Made by a program: the position numbers and the translations under genes
Notes under the pieces: generated by a model
What the model saw: the letters and a program-made list of their open reading frames with translations, nothing else
Database searches by the model: none
What the model was told of the DNA's origin: nothing
Origin: Saccoglossus kowalevskii
Taxonomy: Eukaryota; Hemichordata; Enteropneusta; Harrimaniidae
NCBI RefSeq assembly: GCF_000003605.2
Contig: NW_003140818.1
Location: 139,601 to 189,123 of the forward strand
Length of the DNA stretch: 49,523 nucleotides
Direction: 5' to 3'
Part shown: piece after piece, positions 11,050-22,900 of the stretch
Layout: each line of letters begins with the position of its first letter
Numbering within the stretch: position 1 is the stretch's first letter

Positions 11050-14000
11050 TCATTATCACACAGGTGTTCTCTATACTGGTAACAGATAAACATAAAGGGA
11101 TCTCTTGGTTGCTTACTATATAGATAAAGACTGGGACAATTGACAATCTATTCATCAGAAAACGCCGGCCTCTTTGATTCAGAGCCAAGAGTGTACCGAG
11201 GAGGAGTTTCCATGCGGCACCTTTTGATATTTACAGAAAGAGCACAGTGTCATCTTGTTGACGTGACGGTAAGATTTGAAGTTGTTCAAGGAACAAGTCC
11301 CTTGGGGATAACTAACTGACTTTAATGATACTTGAACAAAAGAATCTTAGAAACGCAGGAAATACTGCGGTGAATATGACCACTTCTTTGATATGAATAT
11401 AAAATACAGTGATGATAGATGTGAAGAGTACCGGTACGTCACAATCAATGCGTTCTCTATCGTAATACATAAAACTGAGTAGACAAAATCAATACAATTT
11501 AATGCAAACATGGAAACCGAGAGTTAGTGTAGTTTTTCAAAATTTTGGTATTTTATAAAAGTGTCATAATCATAATTAATAATGCCAAAATTGCTCTATG
11601 AGAAATACAGCTCTAATAAAACGCAGGTAAACCATTAATTTATTGTATACTAGCTTATTCAAATATTATTTCCTTCGGCTACAAACACACCACTGACATT
11701 TACCTAAACACATGACAATACTGTATACACGACCAATTACAAGAAAATTAATTTGTAAGCATTTTACTTTAACAATTTATTTTCAGCATCTATGACATTT
11801 TTTGTTGCCACAAGATGAGATCTACTGGGTATTGCAACTGACAAAAGTGACATATATTTAAAGGTCAATATCACGAGAGAATTTCACCGCAAGTCTGGGG
11901 TAGTAGAGTTGAAGTTAGTCGCTGTTACAAAAGACAATGCTATAATATAGAACTCCCCCTAACATTATCCTGACAATGATAAAAACAAAGTGATTAACAT
12001 ATTACATTGTCATGCTAATTAGCCACAGCACAGTGCTATTTCTGAGGGGGGGGGGGATAATTGCAATCTATAGCATTAATAGGATTTGTATGACATACAA
12101 TATACAATGGACTGACAGACCTGGTTCTTGGCTGGTAATACCACAATCAGACTGACTTCACAACTTGTCTGTATCATTACAGAAACCAATGAGAGCAGCA
12201 CAAGCCCAGACCATATAGCCATATACACAGGGATGCAAATGACCTTTTGGAAACTATTTGACTCCTTAGGGGTAAACACAGCAGTCACATGCTTGAGAAA
12301 TTATGCTTTTTGGGTTCTTTTGTCCAGGGTTTCATTTACCTTATGTTATACTTATACAAATGTACATTGTATAGCATGGCGTAATACATCCATCCTTTGG
12401 CCCACTACTCAATTCCCTGTGCCGTTACTGAAAATCAACACACCATATCAAAATTTCAACATTCTGAATGCTTAGTGCTTTTGAATCAGTGGTACAGGTA
12501 ATACAGACGTACATAGACTCGCTCCAATTCAGAAAGATTTTCTCCATTTTTGAGATTCAACAAGCGGTTAGAAGGGATCCATCAACTCACACCTTGTAAC
12601 AAAAGGGGAGTCTACACGAGTGGCAGGATCAATTTTAGAATAAATACCCGCTTCTAACCATTCTCGTTACTGAAACTATCAAAGTTGTACGAGCATTTTA
12701 TTGCTTTACAAGAAAACCACTGTTCCATTTTGCCTGCTTTTATCATGAAATGGGAATTTGTCTGTGATACCATCTTACTTTCCAAAAGTACAGGATTTGA
12801 TTTCTGCCCCACAGCACTGATATGAAATGATTATCCAAACATTTTCAAACAATGCTAAACTCAATGATTTGAAAATGTAAGATTTTATCCTAACTCTATT
12901 GAAAAGACACATTGCGATATGTAACAATATGCAAATAAGGGACAATGTTGACATGTTTAACTGCTATGTATCCTTATAAAAGTAGAAATCATGAATTTCT
13001 ATTGTTTTTTGTCTTCTATTGTTATTGCCTGTAATATCTAATTATTAAGCTATTGTTCTTTGATTATTACACTTTTGTTTAATTATTAATTAATTGTAGC
13101 TCATTATTATTCTATTGTCATTTTATCCTAACAGAATTCTGGTTGTTATCACAATTAGATACAAATTCAAATCTTTCACACACCAGTTGAGTATAAAAAC
13201 TGTTGAATTGTTCCAATAGTTCAGTACATGATATAAATATATACAATATGAATGATGTTTAACCTTTTCACCACCAGTTCCCTCTTTCCATCTTAAATTC
13301 ACAAAATAGTCCCATTTTTAGTCTGCAATTTCCTTCAGAAGCCAACATTTTTGAGTAAAAACTGAAAATTGACCCATTTTTTTTTATCTGTTGGCTCCAA
13401 AATTATGGTTCATTTTGTAAAAATATTGAAGAATACAAGAAAAAAGTATGAAAAAATTTGGCGAGAAAGTATTGTTGTGAAAAGGTTAATTAAGACACAA
13501 AGCAGCGCAGTGCAGTTCAGTTGTAGTCATGGATACACAACAGCTACATGTATGGTTATCACGTAGCATCGCTCACAAAGTACCTAACTATCATACAAAG
13601 CAAAAAGTAAATACGGTACGGTACGGTACATACATGTAGCACATTTCTTCACTCACCAGACCTTTAGCTTTAATGGTCACCTTTAGTACTAAAACTGTGA
13701 AACACTATTTAATGGAAATTTTATATACAAACAAAAACAGGCTTTCATTGCTCTGTCTGTAAAAGCACTAACAGTGTTTACTTTGAAAGTAGATACCCTC
13801 TGCAAGTTTGGTCAGGCTGCGATCAATGCATGGCGGTTGAAAAAATATAAGGCAGTTTCATCAATTGTTTCAGTAAAAGTAAACAAGAAAATTGTTGGTT
13901 TTAGTTTGGCTGAAATAATTTAGCGATAAATATTTTCATTGAACAAACAGATAAAGACATTGAACACTATCATTCTACCACCAAAATGTTTATGCAAATA

Positions 14001-14144
14001 TTTTTATTTTTTCCAAAATTTTAGCATTATTTTGAACCATGCATACAGAATACAATATTGATTATTATTTTTAATAGTCAATAATTTCAAATTTTGGTCA
14101 ACGAAATTAGGGATACACAGATTTTAAACAGAACTATCTTATAC
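11050..14144. other. No recognised gene; one exon-like stretch
   Basis: Mostly AT-rich. A GC-richer island lies at 11160-11290 (see 11183-11268). A G-run is at about 12047-12056, and CGGTA is repeated three times at about 13615-13629. Two antisense open frames near 12076-12475 have no recognisable domain and look like chance. Confidence 0.5.
11183..11268 (+). other. Exon-like stretch, unidentified
   Basis: Acceptor-like CTCTTTGATTCAG precedes it and donor-like GACG|GTAAGAT follows it. One of three frames is open throughout (PRVYRGGVSMRHLL...). Base composition is richer in G+C than the surroundings. No family recognised. It could be an exon of an unseen gene, a leader exon or chance. Confidence 0.15.
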
Positions 14145-14549
14145 ATGGAAGTAGACAAGGTTGAAAATGGCAGTGACAGGGTCAAGGAGCTTCTTTACAT
14201 TGTAGCGCAAATTAAATTTGAATTGTCTTTTGTGAGTGATGGTTCATATTATAAACCTGATGAAAGTAAAATAAAATTATGGGGTCATGTTACACATTAC
14301 ACAGAAGATGAAATATTTAAATTTCAAAGAAGAGATGAACCATTGATGACAACTACAAACTACTGTATTTGCTCTATTAGTCGTATACATGTATGGGTTT
14401 TCGTAAATACTGGTGTCTGTTGTCCAAATAAGCTGAAAAGTTTGAAGAGCCAGTATAAAATGAATAACATTTTTCGTTTATGTGAACTTCCATTTAAAGA
14501 TGTGCTTCTAATAGTGCAATACACTTTACTTGAAATATTGTTGTGGTAG
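14145..14549 (+). CDS. Possible small orphan ORF (134 codons)
   Basis: This is the longest ATG-initiated open frame in the window that is neither repetitive nor inside a transposon. The first ATG is at 14145 (MEVDKVENGSDRVKELL...), and the frame is open 17 further codons upstream. The central part is mixed and charged (PDESKIKLWGHVTHYTEDEI), unlike the Lys/Asn/Ile/Phe-dominated translations of pure AT-rich noise; the C-terminal third is hydrophobic. No domain, signal peptide or splice context recognised. In AT-rich DNA of this length one such frame may arise by chance, so this is a weak call. Confidence 0.2.
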   Translation: MEVDKVENGSDRVKELLYIVAQIKFELSFVSDGSYYKPDESKIKLWGHVTHYTEDEIFKFQRRDEPLMTTTNYCICSISRIHVWVFVNTGVCCPNKLKSLKSQYKMNNIFRLCELPFKDVLLIVQYTLLEILLW

Positions 14550-15600
14550 TGGCTAAGACATGCACGCAGACTGACAGCAACAATTTTACATAGGTGAAAA
14601 CCACTTTGGTTTGTTCCAATAGGAATCAGATCTGCCAGTCATTCTGCAGACATCCACTTCTCTTAATAACGGATTCTAAAACTTAACACCTTGGATGTAA
14701 TCTATCATAATAACACTTACAAAAAGAAACGTAATGCTCGATAGTCTGCGTTAAAAAGATTGATAACATTCTCCACAACAAATAGCGCTTGAAAAAAACA
14801 ATGGATAATTACGTGTGAAGTTGTTCAGAAGTAATTTAAAGAGATACAATATTTTCAAACCAATTCGTTAATCAAAATTGGTAAAGGATAAGAAAAAAGG
14901 AAAGACTGACAGGCATAAATGAAATGATAGACTACAGATTGGCAGCTCTGAGTAAGACTCAGTAACTTATTCTTCAATTTCTGGAATAAATTGTCAGACA
15001 TTGCACACCTGATCCCAAATTAGCATATAATAAGAAAACACTACCATATGCAAATTAGGTAGCTTATTTGCCTAATTGGATGAGGGGGTGGTGGCCTGTA
15101 TGTGTTTACTGATTGTATATAGAACATTATAATCCACTATGTTCCAATTATGCAAATTACAAATATGGAAATCAGAATTATGCTAATTACAATTATGCAA
15201 ATAAGATCTATTGAATTTACCTCAACAGAGAGAGATGAATGAAACAATTTTGTGAATGAATTTATTTTTTTATTTCCACATACACAAACAATCTTTTTAG
15301 ATCAGGAAATCATTTTTGTTTTGTTTTAAATACTATTGTATCCATAGAAACGTTTATAGTCCTACAGTACAAGCAAGACAAAAAAAATGCCATGGATTTA
15401 GTAAAAAAGTTTCATTCCAATTTTTAGTAATTTTTTATCATATTAATGTTGCATATTTTTCTGCACATGATTTGTGATACGAAGATGAAAGTTTAACAAT
15501 AATAAACCTCAATTCAAAATAACTTTATCTGAAGCCTGACCTATGTTCATAATCTAAGATGTCACCCATGTAGAAGAATTTTGTTGCCGAGATAACATAG
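14550..15600. other. No gene seen
   Basis: AT-rich sequence with several ATGCAAAT/ATTATGCAAAT-like octamers (about 15049-15200), otherwise featureless by eye. Confidence 0.5.
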
Positions 15601-16085
15601 CAATCTTAACAATGGTGTGTGTGATGACTCATATCCACTACTAATTGCATCAACTCATTTCCATCTTAACAATGGTGTGTGTGATGACTCATATCCACTA
15701 CTAATTGCATCAACTCATTTCCATCTTAACAATGGTGTGTGTGATGACTCATATCCACTACTAATTGCATCAACTCATTTCCATCTTAACAATGGTGTGT
15801 GTGATGACTCATATCCACTACTAATTGCATCAACTCATTTCCATCTTAACAATGGTGTGTGTGATGACTCATATCCACTACTAATTGCATCAACTCATTT
15901 CCATCTTAACAATGGTGTGTGTGATGACTCATATCCACTACTAATTGCATCAACTCATTTCCATCTTAACAATGGTGTGTGTGATGACTCATATCCACTA
16001 CTAATTGCATCAACTCATTTCCATCTTAACAATGGTGTGTGTGATGACTCATATCCACTACTAATTGCATCAACTCATTTCCATC
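15601..16085. repeat. 60-bp minisatellite, 8 virtually identical copies
   Basis: Eight head-to-tail 60-bp units (15601-16080) plus a 5-bp stub. Every unit is identical except the second base of the first one. The unit includes AACAATGGTGTGTGTGATGA and CACTACTAATTGCATCAACT. The period is a multiple of three and the unit lacks a stop in one frame, so the plus strand reads as 20-residue repeats (CDDSYPLLIASTHFHLNNGV). I regard the ORF as a consequence of the repeat. Complete homogeneity means recent expansion or gene-conversion-like turnover. Confidence 0.97.
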
Positions 16086-16334
16086 ATATTATCTTTCAAT
16101 GGAGAAAGAAAAGAAAGACTTGATAGAATTGTCAATGTTGATTAAATGGTAATAACAGAGCAATTTGCAAAATTACGAGTGATTTATACATTTTGTTCAT
16201 TCCTTCAGTCATGTTTTTTGTGTTCAAAATATGTTTATTGTTATAATGAGGAATTTCATGACAGGATCATGTTGACGGTTCATTGCAGAAAAATAATTGC
16301 ATGCAAAAAACAGATAAATTTAATTACATCTCTA
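16086..16334. other. Short spacer, nothing recognised
   Basis: AT-rich spacer between the 60-bp array and MITE copy 2. No coding or structural signal seen. Confidence 0.4.
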
Positions 16335-16542
16335 CTGTAGAATACTTTATTTTCGCTTGGAATTTATTTTCGCTATTTTCGCTGAAGGGATGATTCCGTG
16401 AAAATAAAATCCAGCGAATATACTTTTTTCCCTATATTTCACATTAAACTCATGAAAAATCAGTGAAAATAAATTCCAAGCAAAACACCCAAAAAGCCTT
16501 TTCAGCGAAAATTAATTCCAGCGAAAATAAAGTATTCCACAG
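16335..16542 (-). mobile_element. Palindromic MITE, copy 2 (208 bp)
   Basis: The reverse-complement orientation of copy 1 at nearly full identity in the arms. It starts CTGTAGAATACTTTATTTTC and ends with the complement of CTGTGGAATACTTTATTTTC, flanked by TA at 16333-16334 and 16543-16544. It has the same length as copy 1. Confidence 0.9.
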
Positions 16543-18783
16543 TATTTGGATACTATAAAAGCTAGGTCTTTGTAATTCAACGATTTTAGTTTTTAATACT
16601 AAAGTAAAAAATCTTAAGCTAATTATAATTATTCACAGAGTTTTTTTAAAATAATAATAGAAAAATGTGAATGTTTTACACAATATCATGAAATATTTCC
16701 TCAAATTGTTGCCATAGTGATAACATGATGATGGAAGGTTTGAAAGATAAGATTAGGAGGGGGGTTTACTATAGCTTCAAATTTTGCATAACTGAGCATG
16801 TTACTGTGTACATGCAATGCATGATGGGAAAACACCTCTTATTGTACATAACGGAAAACTTGTATCAACAATAATATAACAACTTTTTTATCCTAAGTAA
16901 AATTTCAGGGTCTGTAGAAACAGACAATTTTATCGTACTTATACAAAAGCCTGTTCAAAAACAAAAATTTTGAACATTTTCAACAACTCTTAATTCCCAG
17001 AAAAATTGTCCCTGCCCTGTTTTATTTTTTCAATTTTTGGTATCCTGATGGCATGAAAGTATGAAAAAGACGACATACAATCTTCAACTCAGCAGGAACC
17101 GCCTTAACGTATGGTACATGTACACTGTTCTGCTGTAGTGTACAACATTGTGAACGCGTGCCAATGGCCATAACTATCGGTAATCTTAATTGCCTGAGTT
17201 GTGTGCCCCCCTCTGGGTTTGTCTTTAGCTTCCAGCTGAAACCTTAAAAGTTTATTTGCTCCATATTTAATCTAGGAAATGACAAGCCTTTAATGACACA
17301 AGTGAAATGTTCACTGCTATAAAATTTAGAGATCTTTCAATGAGAGAAATCTTGGCAGATTGGATAGCACATGGATGTACTGAAATAAGCATGGGGTAAG
17401 CAGTTCAAGGCGTGTCTATTTATTCATTTAAATTACTCTTAGGAGGAGATATGAGGCAGGAGTGGCTGCTCTGTCAGTGTGTACACTCATTCAAAACAGA
17501 AGATATATGAAATATGCAAAAATCAGAGAAGCAAGAGAAAAGTAATCTATTTTGACAATGTGACGCCAAAAAAAAAAAATCATCATTTTAATTTCCTTAT
17601 GTGTATTGCTACAATCATTCGTCACAGGGGGGACAACCAGAATAATACAACGAATGGAAGCAAAGCAGTGAAGTTTTTAAATGTGACATCAGAACCTAGT
17701 GAGGATCGTACAAATCTCTTTGTATCGCAATTCAATTTAGACTAACAATAGTGATGCATGGGGACACAGATGCACTGTGTGATCGAGAACAATCACCTGT
17801 CATTTCAAGTTGATATCAGGAGCATACAGAGAGTCAGATAAATGATAAATTAATTATAGATACAGAGTCTCTGGTATCCTGCATAGAAACTAATACTGAC
17901 ACATCAGGTCAAATCAAACGTGGTTCTAAAACTACAGCAAACCGACCAAGACTTCCACTAAATTTAAATCTCCCTCAAATGATGAAATAGCAAAATTGTT
18001 CAACATCAATAGAAATGTTGCATCACTTTTCATTTTCAAACCAATATTTTTGCAGCTGATACTATGTCAACCAATTGCATTCTGGGATACATGTCGGTTG
18101 TCTTTTTGAATAGTCTGGTCAATTCAACATACAGACAGATATTGCTACTGCGTGCGATTCCAATCTTGTACGAGATGATAACATATACTCGTCTAGTATA
18201 AAAATGAAATGTTGATAAAAGAGAAAAATGTAATATTAAGTTTATATACAGATGGATACATAATGTAGTATTGGAATCTAAATCACTGTTCAAAGGTCAC
18301 CAGACCTTAGTCATCACTGCTAAAATTATTCCAAACTTTTGCAAATAATCAATAAAAAATATCACTAATATTCGTAAACTTATTTCTGTACCTCAAGTAA
18401 TTAGATAAGACACTGCGCACCAGTCACCGATTTATTTACAAAATGACTCAGCGCTTTATCCAATCTATATGATAAGACTTCATCATTAAGTCACAATTTA
18501 TATTTCATTCAGTTAGAAAAAAAAAAGAAATCTCGTTTCGGATGACAATTTCATTATTGTTTCTTAGTCATAGTTCCTGATAATCTTGGCATACCTGCAG
18601 TGCTAGTTTTGCCATATTTGCATTTCTTTGTCAATATCAATATCCTACACAGCTGGATTTCACTTTACATTGAATAGTACAGAGGAGAGAAGTGATGTAT
18701 TACTTGAGAACACAATGGGGCATTGTTTTAATCTGTCATTAGAATATGATACAACCATAGCGTAGTGAAACCATTCCAGTCTA
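16543..18783. other. Mostly repeat-derived; weak coding-like frames at 17.6-18.0 kb
   Basis: Contains repeat family X copy A (16814-17083). Between 17627 and 17990 two adjacent open frames look protein-like: one ends at TAA 17743-17745 (KAVKFLNVTSEPSEDRTNLF), and another runs 17814-17990 (ESLVSCIETNTDTSGQIKRG then KTTANRPRLPLNLN, ending TAG). They are in different frames, cannot be joined by an obvious splice, and match no family I know. A decayed gene or chance are both possible. Confidence 0.3.
16814..17083. repeat. Dispersed repeat family X, copy A
   Basis: It shares ordered blocks with 25901-26102: GCAATGCATKATGGG at the left, AACAATAATA in the middle, a TAGAAAC block, and GGTATC-TG-TGGCATGAA followed by GACATA-AATC at the right. 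The blocks are separated by diverged sequence. No coding capacity or clear inverted termini seen. Confidence 0.45.
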
Positions 18784-18982
18784 CTGTAAAATACTTTATT
18801 TAAGCTGGAATTAATTTTCGCTGAAAAGACATTTTGGGTATTTTGTATGAAATTTATTTTCACCTGTTTTTGATGAGCTGAATGTAAAATATAGGAAAAA
18901 AAGTATATTCGCTTGATTTTAATTTCACTGAATCATTCCTTCAGCAAAAATTAATTCCAAGCGAAAATAACAGATTTCACAG
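18784..18982 (+). mobile_element. Palindromic MITE, copy 3 (199 bp)
   Basis: Same family and orientation as copy 1. The left end is CTGTAAAATACTTTATTTAA. The right arm is more diverged and ends TTTCACAG. TA flanks at 18782-18783 and 18983-18984. Confidence 0.88.
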
Positions 18983-19611
18983 TATATCTGTACCTCTGAT
19001 GAATTCAAACTGAATGTGGTTGAAATTTGTCAACGCCGACTCTCCATTTAACAGGAAATCCTCCATTCATTTTCATTTTGTCATCAAAAACATACCTTGA
19101 CACAAGACTGCTGCAGGTGTTGTCTGAATCATCCTACTATTACATCTCAACTATTGACTTTAATCTTTGTTTGAATCCAGATTTACGAGACTACAACCAT
19201 CCTAGTAAATTACCATAAAAGTCACATGTACATAATTTCTCATCAAAAACATCTTTTTCTTCTTTTTTTTTAGATTTCCACAATTTATTAAAATTTTTTG
19301 AACACAGTGATGAATTTTTCACTGGAGAAACAGATAAACTAATAATATTACAAAAAAAAGTAAACAGAAAAAATCAATATGATGATCTTCTAATGTTTAA
19401 TCATTACTGTGAAATATGAGCAGAAAACCATTAAATTACAATTTTTAATAACGTGAGCAATCAGAGGAAAAATTAAATTGATGTAAATGGTTCCTTCATC
19501 AATAAAATCGTTGAATCTTCACAGAGAGCATTATTTCATCTGCATAGTTGAATCAATACAAGCGCCCAGCAAACAGCGCTCTTACAAATTCTGAGTTTGT
19601 TGGAAATCCCA

Positions 19612-19700
19612 GTTGCATTGTGGGTGAAATCACAGTTGCATTGTGGGTGAAATCCCAGTTGCATTGTGGGTGAAATCCCTGCTGTGTTGTGGGTAATCAC
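19612..19700. repeat. 23-bp tandem array, 4 copies, each with a ZNF143-like core
   Basis: The unit begins GTTGCATTGTGGGTGAAATC. Three copies are near-identical and the fourth is diverged (GCTGTGTTGTGGG). On the minus strand each good copy contains CCCACAATGCA, which matches CCCRNMATGCA. Confidence 0.9.
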
Positions 19701-20730
19701 TAATACCGGTACTCAGGTTATTCCATAATTCAAGCAAGATGATAAACGATTAGATGATGTTTAATATGCATACCACACACCAACTGTAAAAATTATCTCT
19801 ATATTAGTGAACTTTTGCTATTTTTAGAGAAAGATATCCCTGTGCGATTTTTCTGCCATATTATAATTTGTGCAGTGTGATTTTGTTTTTGTGAATATAC
19901 ATTACAAATTTCGACCTTTAAAATGTAACAGTGTGTCATGAATGGAAGTAGCCATTTTGAAATATGCAATGGATTCTAGTAATTTTGTGGCTAAAGTGAA
20001 AACACCATTCGCAAAATAACCTCACATATTTTTTTTCAGAAAATTTAATTGAAACCTGCAGCCAATAGAAGATTATAGAAAAAAACACATTAAAATGTCA
20101 CACACAAAATTTGACTGAAACAGTTATTAAAGAAAAACACTGAATTTTTAAGCAGGATTGTCCAATCAATTTATAGTTTGTGGTGACCTTTTGATCAAAT
20201 TCTGCATACCATCAAACTGTTCATTAATATTAATAAAATATACATGGTACGTATACAGTTGAGTTGTTTATAAAAACACTATCTTGTCATGCTAAGACAC
20301 ATTCCTGCTATGCATCTCAGCTCAGCTCAGCAAATCATTTCCACATTTTTGAATATATACAAACAAGTTACCAAATGTCTCCTTTTATTTTACCCGCTGT
20401 CACATCTTCAGGATTGTTAGGATCATTTAGTTGAGGGCAAAATTTGATAAACAGTTCCCATATGTAGATGAAAACGCCTAGAGGGGTAAAAAGCAACGCT
20501 GACTGATGTTTAAATGTTTTTCTAATGCAAGCATCAATGCATGTAAATTCCGCAGTGTTACCTGCCTCAGGTCACCACAGTGATAAATGGATTCAAATGG
20601 TCTTGTATGTTTAATTCTCAACACACAGCAAAAATCACATGATTATCACTCCCCAGAGAATGCAAACCTTATCCCAAATTTATATATATGTAGCTTGGGT
20701 TACACACCAGTAAAGAAAAATTATCCAGAA

Positions 20731-20893
20731 ATGCTAAACCTCAGTGAAAACAATCCCAGAATGCAAAACTTCAGTGAAAACAATTCCAGAATGCAAAACT
20801 TCAGTGAAAACAATCCCAGAATGCAAAACTTCAGTGAAAACAATCCCCGAAATCAAAACTTCAGTGAAAACAATCCCAGAATGCAAAACGTCA
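20731..20893. repeat. 30-bp tandem array, 5.4 copies
   Basis: The unit is ATGCAAAACTTCAGTGAAAA followed by CAATCCCAGA. The period is a multiple of three, so the plus strand reads as repeats of NPRMQNFSEN within an open frame of about 120 codons. I see no sign that this frame is a gene. CCCAGAATGCA spans three of the unit junctions (20755, 20815, 20875). Confidence 0.93.
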
Positions 20894-22824
20894 TGCTGTT
20901 GACGCAACACTCACATTTGACTTCCTTCACTGAACATGCCCTTATCAAAACTGCCTGATTTTTACAAGTAACTGGTTGCAAATCAGTGGTTAATTCCCCA
21001 CTATGGTACCATGCGTGTCTTCCTACTTATGTACAAGGAGTGAAAGCTAGTCCTTGAACTGAATTACAAGTACGCCCCTCAACCATATACATGTAACCAT
21101 CACCCCACAACTGTACAACAATCATGAAATGTCAAGAATTAGTTGTGCAGTTTTTTCTTCTGAGCTAAACAGTCTTTTTCAAATCCCCCGCCCCTCCAAA
21201 TGTCGGACTTGTTCCCCTTGAGTTATTGGTTTTGCTATTTTAGGTAGTTAATCTTTAACCTTTGCAATTCCACAAATGTAGCATGAAGGGTGCAGTAGAT
21301 ATACCCCAAACTTTGAGGTGAGGGGTAGTCTTGTCTACATGTGAAATATAAACTCAGTACCAATAATTCAATTTTCTGTAAATATAATGTACATAAGCTT
21401 AGTTTTTCATTTTTTCTCAGGTACTGGAGTTAATTAAGAATGGAGTGAAAACAACATAAATTAATTTCTATCTACAATACAGCAAAACAGCATGAACTGA
21501 TTGACATTAATTTAATCAAATTATTGGATTAATTTTATGAGACGTGACAATTTCAGTAAAAAATCCAAAAGTAAAGTATTTAAACACACTTTGCAAATGG
21601 TTTGATAAATTGTCTTATAATTGTCTTGGTGTCAATTTTAGATTACTGATAAACCAGCTCTTCATCCATCAAGATCAATAATGAAGTACGGCTTAACAAA
21701 TGAGTTGCAACAGACAAAACTGACATTCTGTTGAGATGTTTAGTTTTACACTACTCAAAAACAGCAGATATCAATCTATGGAATTAGAAAATACAAGTCC
21801 ACCAATAAAATGATGTGCTGTGTTGGTAACATTTACTAAATACAGCATAAACTATATGGTGCCAGCATTTATTATCAAATAAAATCAATGTGCATTTCTA
21901 AACCAAGACAGACACATTTCATCATTTTGTGTCTACAGCAAATTTAGTTACCGGTAGGTCAATTCTGATTATTTTCAGGGCAAAAATCTGGCACTACTGT
22001 CAGCTCTACCAGATGGCTGACAGACCGATAGCTAGCAATAATTTCTGAATATTTGTAAATTTCAAAATATTTTTTCAGACAATATGGAAATTATCTGAAC
22101 AGAGATGCACCTCAGCCAAACAATAGTTGTATATGTTTGACATTCATTCATTGTACTCAACCAAAAACATTTGTCATACTTTAATTTTCCCATCATGCAT
22201 TTCAAACATTCATGTGCTACATTCTTGACTGCGATATATCATTATGTATGCATGCCATGTCTGTTGTTCTAACAATCAGAAATTGTGATGTTGTGTTCAA
22301 ACTAACAAAGAAACGAGAAAACAACTCCAAGCCTCATATACACTGTATATACATATATATCAAGAAGGGGTCCAAGAATATCGCTGAAATCAAAGCCATC
22401 TATAATTAAAATGTAGATGCATTGAGTAGGTAAAGAATGTTAACATTCAAAAGGTATCATATTTTGTCATATTAATGACTACGTTTTCTTTGATCTTCTC
22501 ATCACAAGAATAAAGTTATCCATTTTGATGCTTAGATGCAGTTTTATTAGTAAGGAATCCATTTTATAACTGACTTTTCACCTTGTTTTTTACTTTGCCG
22601 CATTTTATTGATGTTAGTCAGGCAAAATATAAGTATGATTTAAATGTATGAGTGATAGCTGATTTCACAGCAGGAAAGAAGTAATAAGAGGTACAGCAGA
22701 AATACAGCAAATATATTTTCAAATTTAAAAAAAAAAAATTTAAAACTGCCATACAATAGTTTAGGCAAACTTGTTTGGAAACTGATTTGTTACTTTGCTT
22801 GAGCAATTTTAATGTGTTTTTTTT

Positions 22825-22900
22825 AAATGATAAAAGAAATACTGGTATAAATGATAAAAGAAATACTGGTTTAAATGATAAAAGAAATACTGGTTTAAAT
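22825..22900. repeat. 24-bp tandem array, 3 copies
   Basis: AAATGATAAAAGAAATACTG plus GTTT or GTAT, three times, followed by ordinary AT-rich sequence. Confidence 0.9.

Noticed and set aside
12076..12475. Antisense pair of hydrophobic or mixed frames as a gene
   Set aside because: No domain, splice context or coding bias that favours either strand.
20587..20958. Plus-strand frame with NPRMQNFSEN repeats as a gene
   Set aside because: It follows from the 30-bp period; the flanking parts of the frame show no recognisable protein.
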